Origin: Psychrilyobacter piezotolerans
GTDB taxonomy: Bacteria; Fusobacteriota; Fusobacteriia; Fusobacteriales; Fusobacteriaceae
Assembly (NCBI RefSeq): GCF_003391055.1
Contig: NZ_QUAJ01000001.1
Span: forward strand, 124,001 to 188,000
DNA length: 64,000 bases
Direction: 5' to 3'
The translations under genes were made by a program, and so were the position numbers. Below the pieces are notes generated by a model. The model was not told where the DNA came from and searched no databases. It saw only the letters and a list, made by a program, of their open reading frames with translations. The stretch's first letter is position 1. The number at the start of each line of letters is the position of its first letter. Shown here piece by piece: positions 17,163 to 26,276 of the stretch.

Positions 17163-18119
17163 TTAAATTCTCCTTTTTAATTTTTTTATTATTTTATAGA
17201 TTATTTTTAAAGATATAGGTGGTATTAATAGAACAAAAGGTATGATTTTTACATCAATTACACTAACATATTTTAATGTACTATAATATTTTATATAATA
17301 TTTGAAAGTTAGTATTCTATCTTTTCTTATTAACAAATAATATTTCAAATTAAACAATCCTGATTTTCTAGAATGATCTTTTATTACTTTTCTTTTATCT
17401 GAATCACTATATTTATTTGGTAACATGAATATAAAATTTTTCCAATCTTCTCCAAAAACTTTAAATGGATCTTTTTCCCAGTAACTGCCATTTTTTTTCT
17501 TATTCGTGGTTATTACTTTAAAATTTGACCAACATATTTCCATATTTTTTTTCAATGCCATTTCTAAGAGAATCCCCATTTGAGGGAAATTAGTTCCTAA
17601 ATATTTAATATGTTTCTTTTTTTCAAACACCTTCATCATTTCATCTCGATTATAAATCGTTGCTCCTGTCATTGTTACATGCCAACCCAATTCTAAAAAA
17701 AATTTTTTTCCAGAATTATAATTTTTTTTAGAAAGATTAATTACACGATCTGGTTCTGTATTTAAAATAATTGAAGTATATTCTTTTTCTTTTATTAATT
17801 CCAAAATTTTTTTCAACATTCCTTTTTTTACTTTTAATGAATCTCCTAAATACCATATATAATCTTCTTTAGGTAACATTAAAGTTGAAATACAATTTTT
17901 ATCATGCCCTAATGATTTTTTATTTTTTATATAGTGGATTCCTTCATATTTTTTTTTTAATTCTTTTACAACAAACTCTGTTAAAGAATTATTACTATCA
18001 TCTGAAATATATAAAGGAATTTTGAATTCCTTTAATTCTTCTATTATTTCTAATATATTTTCTTTTAGGATTTCACTTCGATTATACGTAGGAATAGCTA
18101 TTGCAAATTTATTTTTCAT
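17163..18119 (-). CDS. glycosyltransferase family 2
   Basis: 318 residues. The GT-A start AIPTYNRSEILKENI (7-21) and a short acidic patch YISDDSNNS (about 37-45) indicate a family 2 nucleotide-sugar transferase. Later WYLGDS (about 89-94) may be the metal-binding region. A hydrophobic C-terminal stretch (VIDVKIIPFVLLIPPISL) may anchor it to the membrane. Donor and acceptor cannot be told. It overlaps the upstream epimerase by 11 bases. An A10 run in the coding strand near 17948-17957 is a possible slippage site. Confidence 0.8.
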   Translation of the reverse strand: MKNKFAIAIPTYNRSEILKENILEIIEELKEFKIPLYISDDSNNSLTEFVVKELKKKYEGIHYIKNKKSLGHDKNCISTLMLPKEDYIWYLGDSLKVKKGMLKKILELIKEKEYTSIILNTEPDRVINLSKKNYNSGKKFFLELGWHVTMTGATIYNRDEMMKVFEKKKHIKYLGTNFPQMGILLEMALKKNMEICWSNFKVITTNKKKNGSYWEKDPFKVFGEDWKNFIFMLPNKYSDSDKRKVIKDHSRKSGLFNLKYYLLIRKDRILTFKYYIKYYSTLKYVSVIDVKIIPFVLLIPPISLKIIYKIIKKLKRRI

Positions 18120-19056
18120 ATTTTAATGTTGACTCCTTTACACAAGTTTCATAGATATACGTTATTCCTTCTTTTAGTGTTATTAAATCTATTTTTTGTA
18201 TTTTTTGTATTTTTTGTATATCTAATATCATCTTTTTTGAATCCTCTAATCTTGAATCTTTATAAATAATTTCAAATTTTTTATTAGTAATTTCTTCTAT
18301 CATTTCTATTATTTTTTTTATTGAAACCCCTCGCCCTGAACCAATGTTAAAAACTTCATTTTTAATAGTTTTATTTAAAATCAAATTAGAACTTAAACGA
18401 CACAAATCTTCAATAGTTATAAAATCCCTAATTACACTTCCATCGCCCCATATTTCTATTTTTTCATTATTAACTAGTTTTTTTATAAAAATTGGAATTA
18501 TTCCTTGATGTTTTAATTGGTTGATGCTCATTCCATAAGGGTTCGAAGGTCTAATTATTAAGTAATTAAAATTATTTGATTTTGAAGAAAGTTTAATATA
18601 ATTTTCTAACAAAACTTTTGTCCAACCATAATAATTTATAGGATTTAAAGAATCTATTTCTTTGTAAATTCCATTTTCTTTATAATCTCCATAAACTGTT
18701 CCTCCTGATGAAAAATAAATAAATTCCTTTATTTTTAACCGTTCCAATGAATTTATAAGTTTTATCGTTGGGTTTACTACGTTTTCCATTTCTAATTCTA
18801 AGTCTTGTTCATTGCTAGACGGAATTAAAGAAGAAGCTAAATGGATTATTCTTTCTATCTGATATTCCTTTATTATATTTTCTAATTTTTTTATATCTTT
18901 AAGATCACCTTCTATTAAAGTTATGTTTAATAACGATAATTTTGATTTTTTATCATTTACTTTATCATATATATATATTTTTTTTTCTGACTTTAATAAT
19001 TCATTTACTAAATTTACACCTATGAATCCTGATCCACCTATAACCAAAGTTTGCAT
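18109..19056 (-). CDS. NAD-dependent sugar epimerase/dehydratase
   Basis: 315 residues, extended SDR. GGSGFIG at about 7-13 and YYGWTK with the catalytic Tyr and Lys. It resembles UDP-glucose 4-epimerase-like enzymes of surface-sugar loci; the exact product is unknown. AGGAGG precedes the ATG. A 9-bp unit repeated three times near 18193-18220 gives KIQ repeats (QKIQKIQKI) near the C-terminus; changes in copy number would keep the frame. Confidence 0.8.
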   Translation of the reverse strand: MQTLVIGGSGFIGVNLVNELLKSEKKIYIYDKVNDKKSKLSLLNITLIEGDLKDIKKLENIIKEYQIERIIHLASSLIPSSNEQDLELEMENVVNPTIKLINSLERLKIKEFIYFSSGGTVYGDYKENGIYKEIDSLNPINYYGWTKVLLENYIKLSSKSNNFNYLIIRPSNPYGMSINQLKHQGIIPIFIKKLVNNEKIEIWGDGSVIRDFITIEDLCRLSSNLILNKTIKNEVFNIGSGRGVSIKKIIEMIEEITNKKFEIIYKDSRLEDSKKMILDIQKIQKIQKIDLITLKEGITYIYETCVKESTLKYEK

Positions 19057-19080
19057 TTTATACCTCCTGGTAATACAAAA

Positions 19081-20475
19081 TTAATTGTTTTCATATTTCA
19101 ATCTTCTTTTTCCTATAATATCCAATATTATTTTTTCTTTTAACATAATTAATGAAAATAAATATATTAAAATTCCCATTATAATTTTTAATATAAAATT
19201 ATCTAAAAAAGATAAAATTATTAACATAATTATCCCTGAAACTAAAGATTTTAACATTAATTTTATATTGAATTTAAAATATTCTTTAGAATAATATATT
19301 TGAATAAAAGTAACTACTCCTTCTGTTAAAACAGTTGCTAATACTGCTCCCATTGCATTATATTTTTTTATTAAAACAAAGTTTAGTGCAATATTTATTA
19401 TTGCTCCTATTAAAACTGAAATAGTTATTTTTTTTTCATTTTTTGTAGGAATTAAAATTTGACTACCTGTTATATTATTCCAAGTCCAAAATATTATTGT
19501 GATTGACATAACTTGAATCAATATATATATATTTAAATATTCTCCTGTAAATAATAAATTCACTATATCTTTTGCAGTTGCTATTATTCCAAAAATTAAA
19601 CCAACTGCTAATAAAGTCAAATAATCAAATGATGTTTTAATCATATTTTTCATCTCTTCATATTTTTTATTGCTATACATATTAGATATTCTTGGTAACA
19701 ATACTGCTCCTACAGTTGTTATTAAAATCATAGACATAACAATCAATTTATTAGACACATTATAAAAACTTACATATTTTTTATCTATTAAATACCCTAT
19801 CATCAATTTATCTGATAAAGTATATATAGATATAGTTATTTGAGGTATAAATAAGTGTATACTTTCTTTAAAGTGTTTTTTTATATTTAATTTCTGATAT
19901 TTAAATGAGATTTTTTTATTTATTCCTATCCAAAAAATAAAATTAGAAAACAAATTTAATAATGCAACTAAAAGTGCATACTTTTTTAAATCCTCTGGTT
20001 CCTTTACCAATATAAAAAGTAAAATTAATAAAATCATTTTTATTATAATATTTCTAAGTGATATTTTTTTAAAATCTTCTATTCCTTGATAAAACCAAGA
20101 GATATCAAAGATCAATGCAAATATATTTATAGATTGATATAGTATTAATATTTTACTCTCAAAAATATTAATACTTAAAAATAAAACTATAATAGTTATT
20201 AAAACTGTTAGTGTTCTAAATAACTGAATTTCTATAAAGTTCCTAGACAAATTTGTATGATCATTCCTTACATATGCTATTTTTCTACTTCCATATATGT
20301 TACTTCCTAAAGTTGCAAAAATAAGAAAATAAGATATAATTGTAAAATTATACGTATATATCCCCATATTATTCGCATTTAAAACTCTTGTTAAATATGG
20401 TAATGTAATTAATGGAATTAATAAATTTACTAATTGATATAACATCTGATAAAAATAATTTTTCTTAAAACTCAC
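19081..20475 (-). CDS. polysaccharide flippase (Wzx-like)
   Basis: 464 residues with about 12-14 membrane helices, of the MATE/MOP superfamily RfbX type. The start (MLYQLVNLLIPLITLPYLTRVLNANNMGIY) is typical: first helix, then the YLTRVL motif. It should turn undecaprenyl-diphosphate-linked repeat units across the inner membrane. It overlaps rmlD by 11 bases and is followed 24 bases later by the epimerase. Very AT-rich coding sequence. Confidence 0.88.
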   Translation of the reverse strand: MSFKKNYFYQMLYQLVNLLIPLITLPYLTRVLNANNMGIYTYNFTIISYFLIFATLGSNIYGSRKIAYVRNDHTNLSRNFIEIQLFRTLTVLITIIVLFLSINIFESKILILYQSINIFALIFDISWFYQGIEDFKKISLRNIIIKMILLILLFILVKEPEDLKKYALLVALLNLFSNFIFWIGINKKISFKYQKLNIKKHFKESIHLFIPQITISIYTLSDKLMIGYLIDKKYVSFYNVSNKLIVMSMILITTVGAVLLPRISNMYSNKKYEEMKNMIKTSFDYLTLLAVGLIFGIIATAKDIVNLLFTGEYLNIYILIQVMSITIIFWTWNNITGSQILIPTKNEKKITISVLIGAIINIALNFVLIKKYNAMGAVLATVLTEGVVTFIQIYYSKEYFKFNIKLMLKSLVSGIIMLIILSFLDNFILKIIMGILIYLFSLIMLKEKIILDIIGKRRLKYENN

Positions 20476-21313
20476 CTTTCAACTCCATTAAAAATTTATC
20501 TATTCCTTCTTTCCAACTAGGTATTTTCATTCCTATAACTTTCTCTAATTTTTTAGAATCTAACTTACTATACTCTGCTCTTTTAGCTGGTAACTTAAAA
20601 TCACTACTTTTTGCCCTATTTAAAGTTCCATTCCAACCTATAGAATTTAGCACATATTTTGCTTGATCATATTTAGAAGCTTCTCCATCATTAGATAGAT
20701 GATATAATCCATATTGTTTAGTTTTAATTAATTCCCATGAATATTTTGCTAAATCACATGAATAAGTCGGACTAGATACTTGATCATTTACTATAGATAG
20801 TTCATCCCTTCCTTTAGACCAATTTATAACCTGTTTATTAAAATTATTATTTCCTATACCAAATACCCAAGAAGTTCTAACTACAAAACTTTTTTCATAA
20901 TTCTCTAATACTAATTTTTCTCCCTCTGCTTTTGATTGACCATAAATAGATAATGGACTTACTTTATCCTTCTCAGTATATGGAGCTTTTTTCTTCCCAT
21001 CAAAAACAAAATCTGTAGAGTAGGTAATAAGCTCTGCTCCTATTTCCTTTGCGATTAGTGAAAGATCTTTAGGCGCATAGGCATTTAATTTATAACAAGT
21101 TTCTTTATCTTCTTCTGCTTTATCTACATTGTTATATGCAGCACAGTTTATTATCAACTTTATATCTTTACCTTTTATAAATTCTCTAATTTTTTCTATA
21201 TCTGTAATGTCTAATTCTTTATAATCTGTAGCTATATATTCTATCTTTAGTTCATCAAATAACTTTTGAAAATCATAGCCTAACTGTCCATTAGCCCCTG
21301 TAATTAATATCAT
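20465..21313 (-). CDS. rmlD: dTDP-4-dehydrorhamnose reductase
   Basis: 282 residues. ITGANGQLGYDF (3-14) is the NADPH-binding loop; YSTDFVFDG and YGQSKAEGE give the Ser/Thr-Tyr-Lys triad of RmlD. It performs the last step to dTDP-L-rhamnose. Size and end (PSWKEGIDKFL) are typical. It lies 44 bases after rmlC and overlaps the flippase gene. Confidence 0.94.
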   Translation of the reverse strand: MILITGANGQLGYDFQKLFDELKIEYIATDYKELDITDIEKIREFIKGKDIKLIINCAAYNNVDKAEEDKETCYKLNAYAPKDLSLIAKEIGAELITYSTDFVFDGKKKAPYTEKDKVSPLSIYGQSKAEGEKLVLENYEKSFVVRTSWVFGIGNNNFNKQVINWSKGRDELSIVNDQVSSPTYSCDLAKYSWELIKTKQYGLYHLSNDGEASKYDQAKYVLNSIGWNGTLNRAKSSDFKLPAKRAEYSKLDSKKLEKVIGMKIPSWKEGIDKFLMELKGEF

Positions 21314-21357
21314 ATTTCACCTCTTAATTCTGTGATGAGTGACATGTTACTTTCTTC

Positions 21358-21936
21358 TTATAACTTCACTCCACTCTCTACAAACTCTTTTAGTGTTTGC
21401 TGTACCTTATCTTTTTCAGATAATAATATCTCTTCTTCTTTCAATCCATATTTTTCAAAGTTCCAATCGATACTTATATCACTATCATTCCACAATACTC
21501 CTGAATCAAATTCTGGGGCATAATAGTTGGTACATTTATATTGGAATTCGGTATCATCTTCTAAAGTTAAGAAACCATGAGCAAATCCTTCTGGCACATA
21601 AACCATCCTTTTATTTTCTTCTGTTAACTCCACAATATAATGTTGTCCAAAAGTTTTACTTCCATCTCTAAGATCTACAGCTACATCCAATACAGAACCA
21701 GCTATTACCCTTACCAGTTTCCCCTGGGTATGTTTAGTTTGAAAGTGCAATCCTCTCAAAACTCCCTTTTTAGATTTCGAGTGATTATCTTGGACAAATT
21801 CCATCTTCAATCCTATCTCTTCAAAGTCCTTCTTTGAATAAGATTCCATAAAGAATCCTCTGTTGTCTCCAAATACTGTAGGTTCAATAACAACTAATCC
21901 CTCTATCCCAGTTTCTATTCTTTTAAATTTAGACAT
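21358..21936 (-). CDS. rmlC: dTDP-4-dehydrorhamnose 3,5-epimerase
   Basis: 192 residues with the start chosen at MSKFKRIE, which has GGAGGAG 9 bases upstream and follows the rmlA stop by one base; a 14-residue longer frame would run inside rmlA without a site. The cupin fold motifs are present: GDNRGFFMES, KGVLRGLHFQ (catalytic His) and YVPEGFAHGFLTLED. It epimerises C3 and C5 of the 4-keto sugar. Confidence 0.94.
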   Translation of the reverse strand: MSKFKRIETGIEGLVVIEPTVFGDNRGFFMESYSKKDFEEIGLKMEFVQDNHSKSKKGVLRGLHFQTKHTQGKLVRVIAGSVLDVAVDLRDGSKTFGQHYIVELTEENKRMVYVPEGFAHGFLTLEDDTEFQYKCTNYYAPEFDSGVLWNDSDISIDWNFEKYGLKEEEILLSEKDKVQQTLKEFVESGVKL

Positions 21937-21937
21937 A

Positions 21938-22810
21938 TTAGCACTCTCCTCCAACAAGATGAAGCAAGTACTCTCCATAGTGAGATTTTGAAAGAGGCTT
22001 AGCCAGTTCGCAAACCTTTTCCTTATCTATCCATCCATTGTTAAATGAAATTTCTTCTAAACAAGCAACCATTATCCCTTGTCTTTTTTGTACTGTTGAT
22101 ACAAAATTTGCAGCATCTAGCAGCCCTTCATGAGTTCCCGTGTCTAACCATGCCATTCCTCTTCCAAGATTGATAACATTTAAAGTGCCCTCATCTAAAT
22201 ACATCTCATTAAGAGTAGTTATTTCCAACTCTCCTCTGTGGGAAGGTTTTACAGCCTTGGCTTTTTCAACCACTGTATTGTCATAAAAATATAATCCTGG
22301 TATTGCAAAGTTAGATTTTGGATTAGTTGGTTTTTCTTCCAATGAAATGGCCTCTCCTTTTTCATTAAATTCTACTACTCCAAAAGATTCTGGATTAGTT
22401 ACCGGGTATCCAAATATTGTAGCTCCTACAGTTCTTTTAGATGCTTCTGTTACCATTCCTGTAAGTCCGTGACCATAGAAAATATTATCTCCCAATACTA
22501 ATGCACAAGGTTCTCCATTTATAAATTTCTCACCAATTATAAATGCCTCTGCCAGACCATTAGGATTTTTTTGTACTGCATATTCCAATTTCATTCCAAA
22601 GTTACTGCCGTCACCTAAAAGTTCTTTGAACGTAGGTAGATCACGAGGAGTAGATATAATCAATACCTCTCTTATATTTGCTAGCATCAATACAGATAGT
22701 GGATAATAAATCATCGGTTTATCATATATTGGATTGATTTGTTTACTTATTGCCTTTGTTATTGGGTAGAGCCTTGTGCCAGATCCCCCAGCTAAAATAA
22801 TACCTTTCAT
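21938..22810 (-). CDS. rmlA: glucose-1-phosphate thymidylyltransferase
   Basis: 290 residues. The nucleotidyltransferase signature [11 protein letters not shown] (8-18), KPMIYYPLS and the LGDNIFYG metal site are present, as is LDTGTHEGL. It makes dTDP-glucose from dTTP and glucose-1-phosphate, the committed step to dTDP-rhamnose. GGAG site before ATG. First of the rmlA-rmlC-rmlD run. Confidence 0.96.
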   Translation of the reverse strand: MKGIILAGGSGTRLYPITKAISKQINPIYDKPMIYYPLSVLMLANIREVLIISTPRDLPTFKELLGDGSNFGMKLEYAVQKNPNGLAEAFIIGEKFINGEPCALVLGDNIFYGHGLTGMVTEASKRTVGATIFGYPVTNPESFGVVEFNEKGEAISLEEKPTNPKSNFAIPGLYFYDNTVVEKAKAVKPSHRGELEITTLNEMYLDEGTLNVINLGRGMAWLDTGTHEGLLDAANFVSTVQKRQGIMVACLEEISFNNGWIDKEKVCELAKPLSKSHYGEYLLHLVGGEC

Positions 22811-22858
22811 AACTTGATCTCCTTTAAATATTTTTATTATACTTTACTTCTTATCACT

Positions 22859-23767
22859 TTAATTTTTTAATGTTAATTTATATTTATAATATTCTTCCTT
22901 ATTGATTTTTATCATTTTTAAATATTGGTTTTTAAAAGTTATTAAAAATTTAAATACTAAATTTAAAATTAGTATTGAGTAACTCCATTTTAAACTTTTA
23001 ACTCCATAAACTTTATTAAAATATTTATATCTACTTTCGTACATCATTCTTGACCTATGTTCTTTAAATTCAAATGATTGACCTTCTAAATGTATTATTT
23101 TAGCTTCTGGAATAGAGATAATTTTATATCCTAATTTTTTTACTCTATTTGTCAATTCAGTTTCTTCATAATACATAAAAAAATCTGGATCAAAAAAATA
23201 AGAATTCTCTAAAATTTCTTTTCTAATCATCATATCAGCACCAGTTATATATCCAACTTCTTTCGGAAATTTACTATAATTAAAATCTGCTCTTTTTTTG
23301 AATATTCTTTTTTTTATAGTCGGTATAAGAAAAATTGATTCTATTTCTGACTTTATTGAAGGTAATTTTTGTGAAAATGAGTGTATTGGCACCAATCTTT
23401 GACTGTAAAGGTTGGCACCACATATTCCTACACAAATATTTTTTTCCATATAATCAAATAAAATTTTAATTGCATTATTTACTAAAATAGTATCTGAATT
23501 TAAGAGAAATACATATTTTCCTTTTGAATTTTTTATCCCTAAATTATTTGCCTTTCCAAATCCTAAATTAACTTCACTTTTAATAAATTTTATTTCACTT
23601 CTATATTTGTATTCTTTTTCAAAATAATTTTGTGAACCATCATTAGAAGCATTATCAACTAAAATTATTTCATATTTTAGTTGTTTCGTTTTTTCTATTA
23701 CGGAATTTATTGTTTCTTCTGTTAATTTTAAAGTATTATAATTTATTACTATTATTGAAATATCTAT
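22859..23767 (-). CDS. glycosyltransferase family 2, apparent AUA start
   Basis: 302 residues if begun at ATA. The frame holds a complete GT2 N-terminus: DISIIVINYNT, then EIILVDNASNDGS, GFGKANNLG and FLLNSD at the DXD position, followed by GADMMI and FMYYEETEL, as in rhamnosyltransferase-like GT2. No ATG, GTG or TTG precedes these motifs: an in-frame TAG lies two codons before DIS. The codon at the expected start is ATA, with AAGGTGGTG about 6 bases upstream. The first in-frame ATG (23449) would cut off the catalytic half. So either AUA is used, or a start mutation has disabled the gene. Confidence 0.75.
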   Translation of the reverse strand: MDISIIVINYNTLKLTEETINSVIEKTKQLKYEIILVDNASNDGSQNYFEKEYKYRSEIKFIKSEVNLGFGKANNLGIKNSKGKYVFLLNSDTILVNNAIKILFDYMEKNICVGICGANLYSQRLVPIHSFSQKLPSIKSEIESIFLIPTIKKRIFKKRADFNYSKFPKEVGYITGADMMIRKEILENSYFFDPDFFMYYEETELTNRVKKLGYKIISIPEAKIIHLEGQSFEFKEHRSRMMYESRYKYFNKVYGVKSLKWSYSILILNLVFKFLITFKNQYLKMIKINKEEYYKYKLTLKN

Positions 23768-23770
23768 GTT

Positions 23771-23965
23771 CTACACCACCTTATTTTTTAAAAATGTCCA
23801 TCTCTCTAAAAACATTGGCCACCAATTTAAAAATGCATATAGCATTATAATTGGATTTATATATGTTAATATTAAAATTATTCTATTTAATTTTTTTCTC
23901 CTTGTATAATGAAATAGAGCTATAATAAGCACTATTTCAGTTTGTTTAATTTTTTTAATACATAA
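23771..23965 (-). pseudogene. 3' remnant of an unidentified polysaccharide gene
   Basis: Open frame of 64 codons with no start, beginning after an in-frame TAA and ending at the TAG just before the GT2 gene. The product is hydrophobic with basic patches (FHYTRRKKLNR, then INPIIMLYAFLNWW), as at membrane C-termini of some glycosyltransferases. It probably is the tail of a gene whose 5' part was lost at the IS110 junction next to it. Family not recognised. Confidence 0.45.
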
Positions 23966-24152
23966 TTAATATAGACGCTGTGGATTAGTGTTTTCTCCTA
24001 TATCTTAGACTATTTTCTTAAGGCTCTAATCGTAATTCATGTTTAATTGTTAATTAATTAGATAACGCTCGACGTTTTATATATAGCAATGATACGTTAA
24101 CATAGTTTTTATGGATCACAACATCAAATAAATTATTCAAGGAGTGATAACT

Positions 24153-24221
24153 ATGATTTTTGTTGGTATCGATGTTGCTAAAAATAAACACGATTGCCAT
24201 AATTTTGACTCTTCCAAATAA
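24153..24221 (+). pseudogene. IS110-family transposase remnant
   Basis: AAGGAGTG then ATG and 22 codons: MIFVGIDVAKNKHDCHNFDS, the characteristic RuvC-like start of IS110 transposases (GIDVAK, catalytic Asp), ended by a TAA. The rest of the transposase is missing. The 150-200 bases upstream (about 23970-24152) may be the old left end, where IS110 elements encode their bridge RNA. Only the truncated start is seen. Confidence 0.8.
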
Positions 24222-24291
24222 ACGATCGAAACAAAATTTTCTTTTCTAAATTTTTTAGAAGGTTTTTACAACCTTTAAAAATATTTTAAAA

Positions 24292-25326
24292 TTAGTTTTT
24301 TAAAAAATAAATCTGATACGGTATGTATGCCGATTTATCACTTTTAGTAGATATAATTATTGTTGCTAAAAATAATATCATCATGGCTAAATAACAAATA
24401 TAATTTAAAATTTTATATTGCTTAAAACATAATATCATCTGAGGAATAATCAGTATATAGAATATCAAATAAAATATTGATCCTCTGATCCCAGCATGTC
24501 CATATTTTATTAATGATATATATACTAAACTTCCAATTGTAATAGCATTAATATAAATATTATTATCACTATTTTGTTCTCGCAATCTATCACTTAACAT
24601 AACTGTAGCTAACATTAAAAAAATTACTAAATAATATATTATTTCTCCGCCACTGCCTTTATGATCCTCAACATAAACTGAATAATTTGGAATAAATTTG
24701 ATAATTAGAAATTTTAGAACTTTATCAAAAAAAAAGCTTCCACCTAATAAAAAAGTCAATATAAATTTATTAAATTTAATTTTTTTTAAAAAATATAATG
24801 GCAGTATAACAATTGCACTTTTATGCACTAACGTAGCTATGCATATTGTAGTTATATATTTTAAAATATTATTATTTTTAATATACTTAACAGAATACAA
24901 AGTTATTGATAAAGCCATATATTGCCTCATCATGCTAAGTGATCCTAAAAAAAACATTGGGATACCTAAATATACATACAAAGAAAGAGTTTTGTTCGCA
25001 CTATTTTCTTTGATTGCAATATACAAGTAATATATTATAAAAATTCCATATAATATTATTAATACTTGTGGATAATTTATAAACCAAGTTATTTTTAAAA
25101 AAATCTTATTTATTAATTCTATTCTATTATATGCCTCAAGATAATCTGTTGATTTAGTTGCCCAATTATAATATCCCATAAAATCATAACCAACATCATA
25201 TCTTAAAATTGTAAACAATAACATTATTATAATATTTAGTTTGTAACCTAAATCATTATCTTTATAATAATTTTTAAAATATAATATTAAACTTAATATT
25301 ATCAATAACAATACATAAATAATCAT
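24292..25326 (-). CDS. EpsG-like polysaccharide polymerase (Wzy role)
   Basis: 344 residues, polytopic (about 9-10 helices). The block LRYDVGYDFMGYYNW (about residues 42-56) and the following layout match EpsG-family proteins, which act as repeat-unit polymerases in surface-polysaccharide loci. It is the only Wzy candidate in the locus. ATG start overlaps the GT2 stop by four bases. Coding sequence is extremely AT-rich. Confidence 0.75.
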   Translation of the reverse strand: MIIYVLLLIILSLILYFKNYYKDNDLGYKLNIIIMLLFTILRYDVGYDFMGYYNWATKSTDYLEAYNRIELINKIFLKITWFINYPQVLIILYGIFIIYYLYIAIKENSANKTLSLYVYLGIPMFFLGSLSMMRQYMALSITLYSVKYIKNNNILKYITTICIATLVHKSAIVILPLYFLKKIKFNKFILTFLLGGSFFFDKVLKFLIIKFIPNYSVYVEDHKGSGGEIIYYLVIFLMLATVMLSDRLREQNSDNNIYINAITIGSLVYISLIKYGHAGIRGSIFYLIFYILIIPQMILCFKQYKILNYICYLAMMILFLATIIISTKSDKSAYIPYQIYFLKN

Positions 25327-26276
25327 ATTTTCCCTTCTTCCCTGATTCTTACTAGAAATAATTTTATTAATTTTTTTATAATTTTAAAATTTATATTCTT
25401 AAAAAATATAAATAATATTTTTTTTGATTTAAATTCTTTAAATATTTTTTTTCTATATTCTTTTTGTTTCATCTCTTTTTTTAAAAATGGAGTTACGATG
25501 TTTGCAATAATTATTCTTGATATATTACCATTCCATTTTTTCTCTAATCTAAATTTTTCAAGTTCTTTCACTACATAAAATTTATCTTCGACTAATTTAA
25601 TACTATTTATGACATTTATGGAATTAGTTGTTGAACCCATTCTTTCTCTTCTATAAAAATATAAAACTTTATTTATAAATTTTACTTTTTTTGCTTTATA
25701 AAATAATTGAGGTAAAGCTAGTGCATCTTCGGCAAAAATTCCTTCTTTAAAACAAAAATTTAATTTATTCAAAAACTCTCTTTTATAAAGTTTATCACAT
25801 GGTCCCACAGCAGGATCTAATTCAAAATAATCAATACCTGATAATACTTCACTATTATATTCTATAAACTTATATGGAAAATTTTTTTCTAAATTTTCAA
25901 CAAAATAATTTTCATACAAGCATTGCACTATATCTAAATCATTTTTTTTTGCTTTTTCATACATAATTTTAAACATATCATAATCTATAAAATCATCACT
26001 ATCTATAAATGATATATACTCACCACTAGCACTTTTTAAACCCAAATTTCTTGCTGATGATTGTCCACCATTTTCTTTTATTATTAATTTTGTCTTTTTA
26101 GGATATTTAATTTTATACTCTTTCAGAATTTTCAAACTATAATCTGTTGAACCATCATCAACCAATATAACTTCTAATTCTTTTAAAGTTTGTCTGTATA
26201 CAGTCTCTAAACATTCTTCTAGATACTCATCCACATTATACACAGGAATAATTACAGATATTTTAATTTTATCCAT
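25323..26276 (-). CDS. glycosyltransferase family 2
   Basis: 317 residues with the start set at MDKIKIS, which has GAGGTGGG six bases upstream; a longer frame by five codons lies inside the previous gene. GT-A motifs: SVIIPVYNVDEYL, EVILVDDGSTDYS and SFIDSDDF. C-terminal half basic and hydrophobic (FFKNINFKIIKKLIKLF), a likely membrane-associated tail. It overlaps the upstream GT gene by 8 bases. Sugar unknown. Confidence 0.88.
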   Translation of the reverse strand: MDKIKISVIIPVYNVDEYLEECLETVYRQTLKELEVILVDDGSTDYSLKILKEYKIKYPKKTKLIIKENGGQSSARNLGLKSASGEYISFIDSDDFIDYDMFKIMYEKAKKNDLDIVQCLYENYFVENLEKNFPYKFIEYNSEVLSGIDYFELDPAVGPCDKLYKREFLNKLNFCFKEGIFAEDALALPQLFYKAKKVKFINKVLYFYRRERMGSTTNSINVINSIKLVEDKFYVVKELEKFRLEKKWNGNISRIIIANIVTPFLKKEMKQKEYRKKIFKEFKSKKILFIFFKNINFKIIKKLIKLFLVRIREEGKI

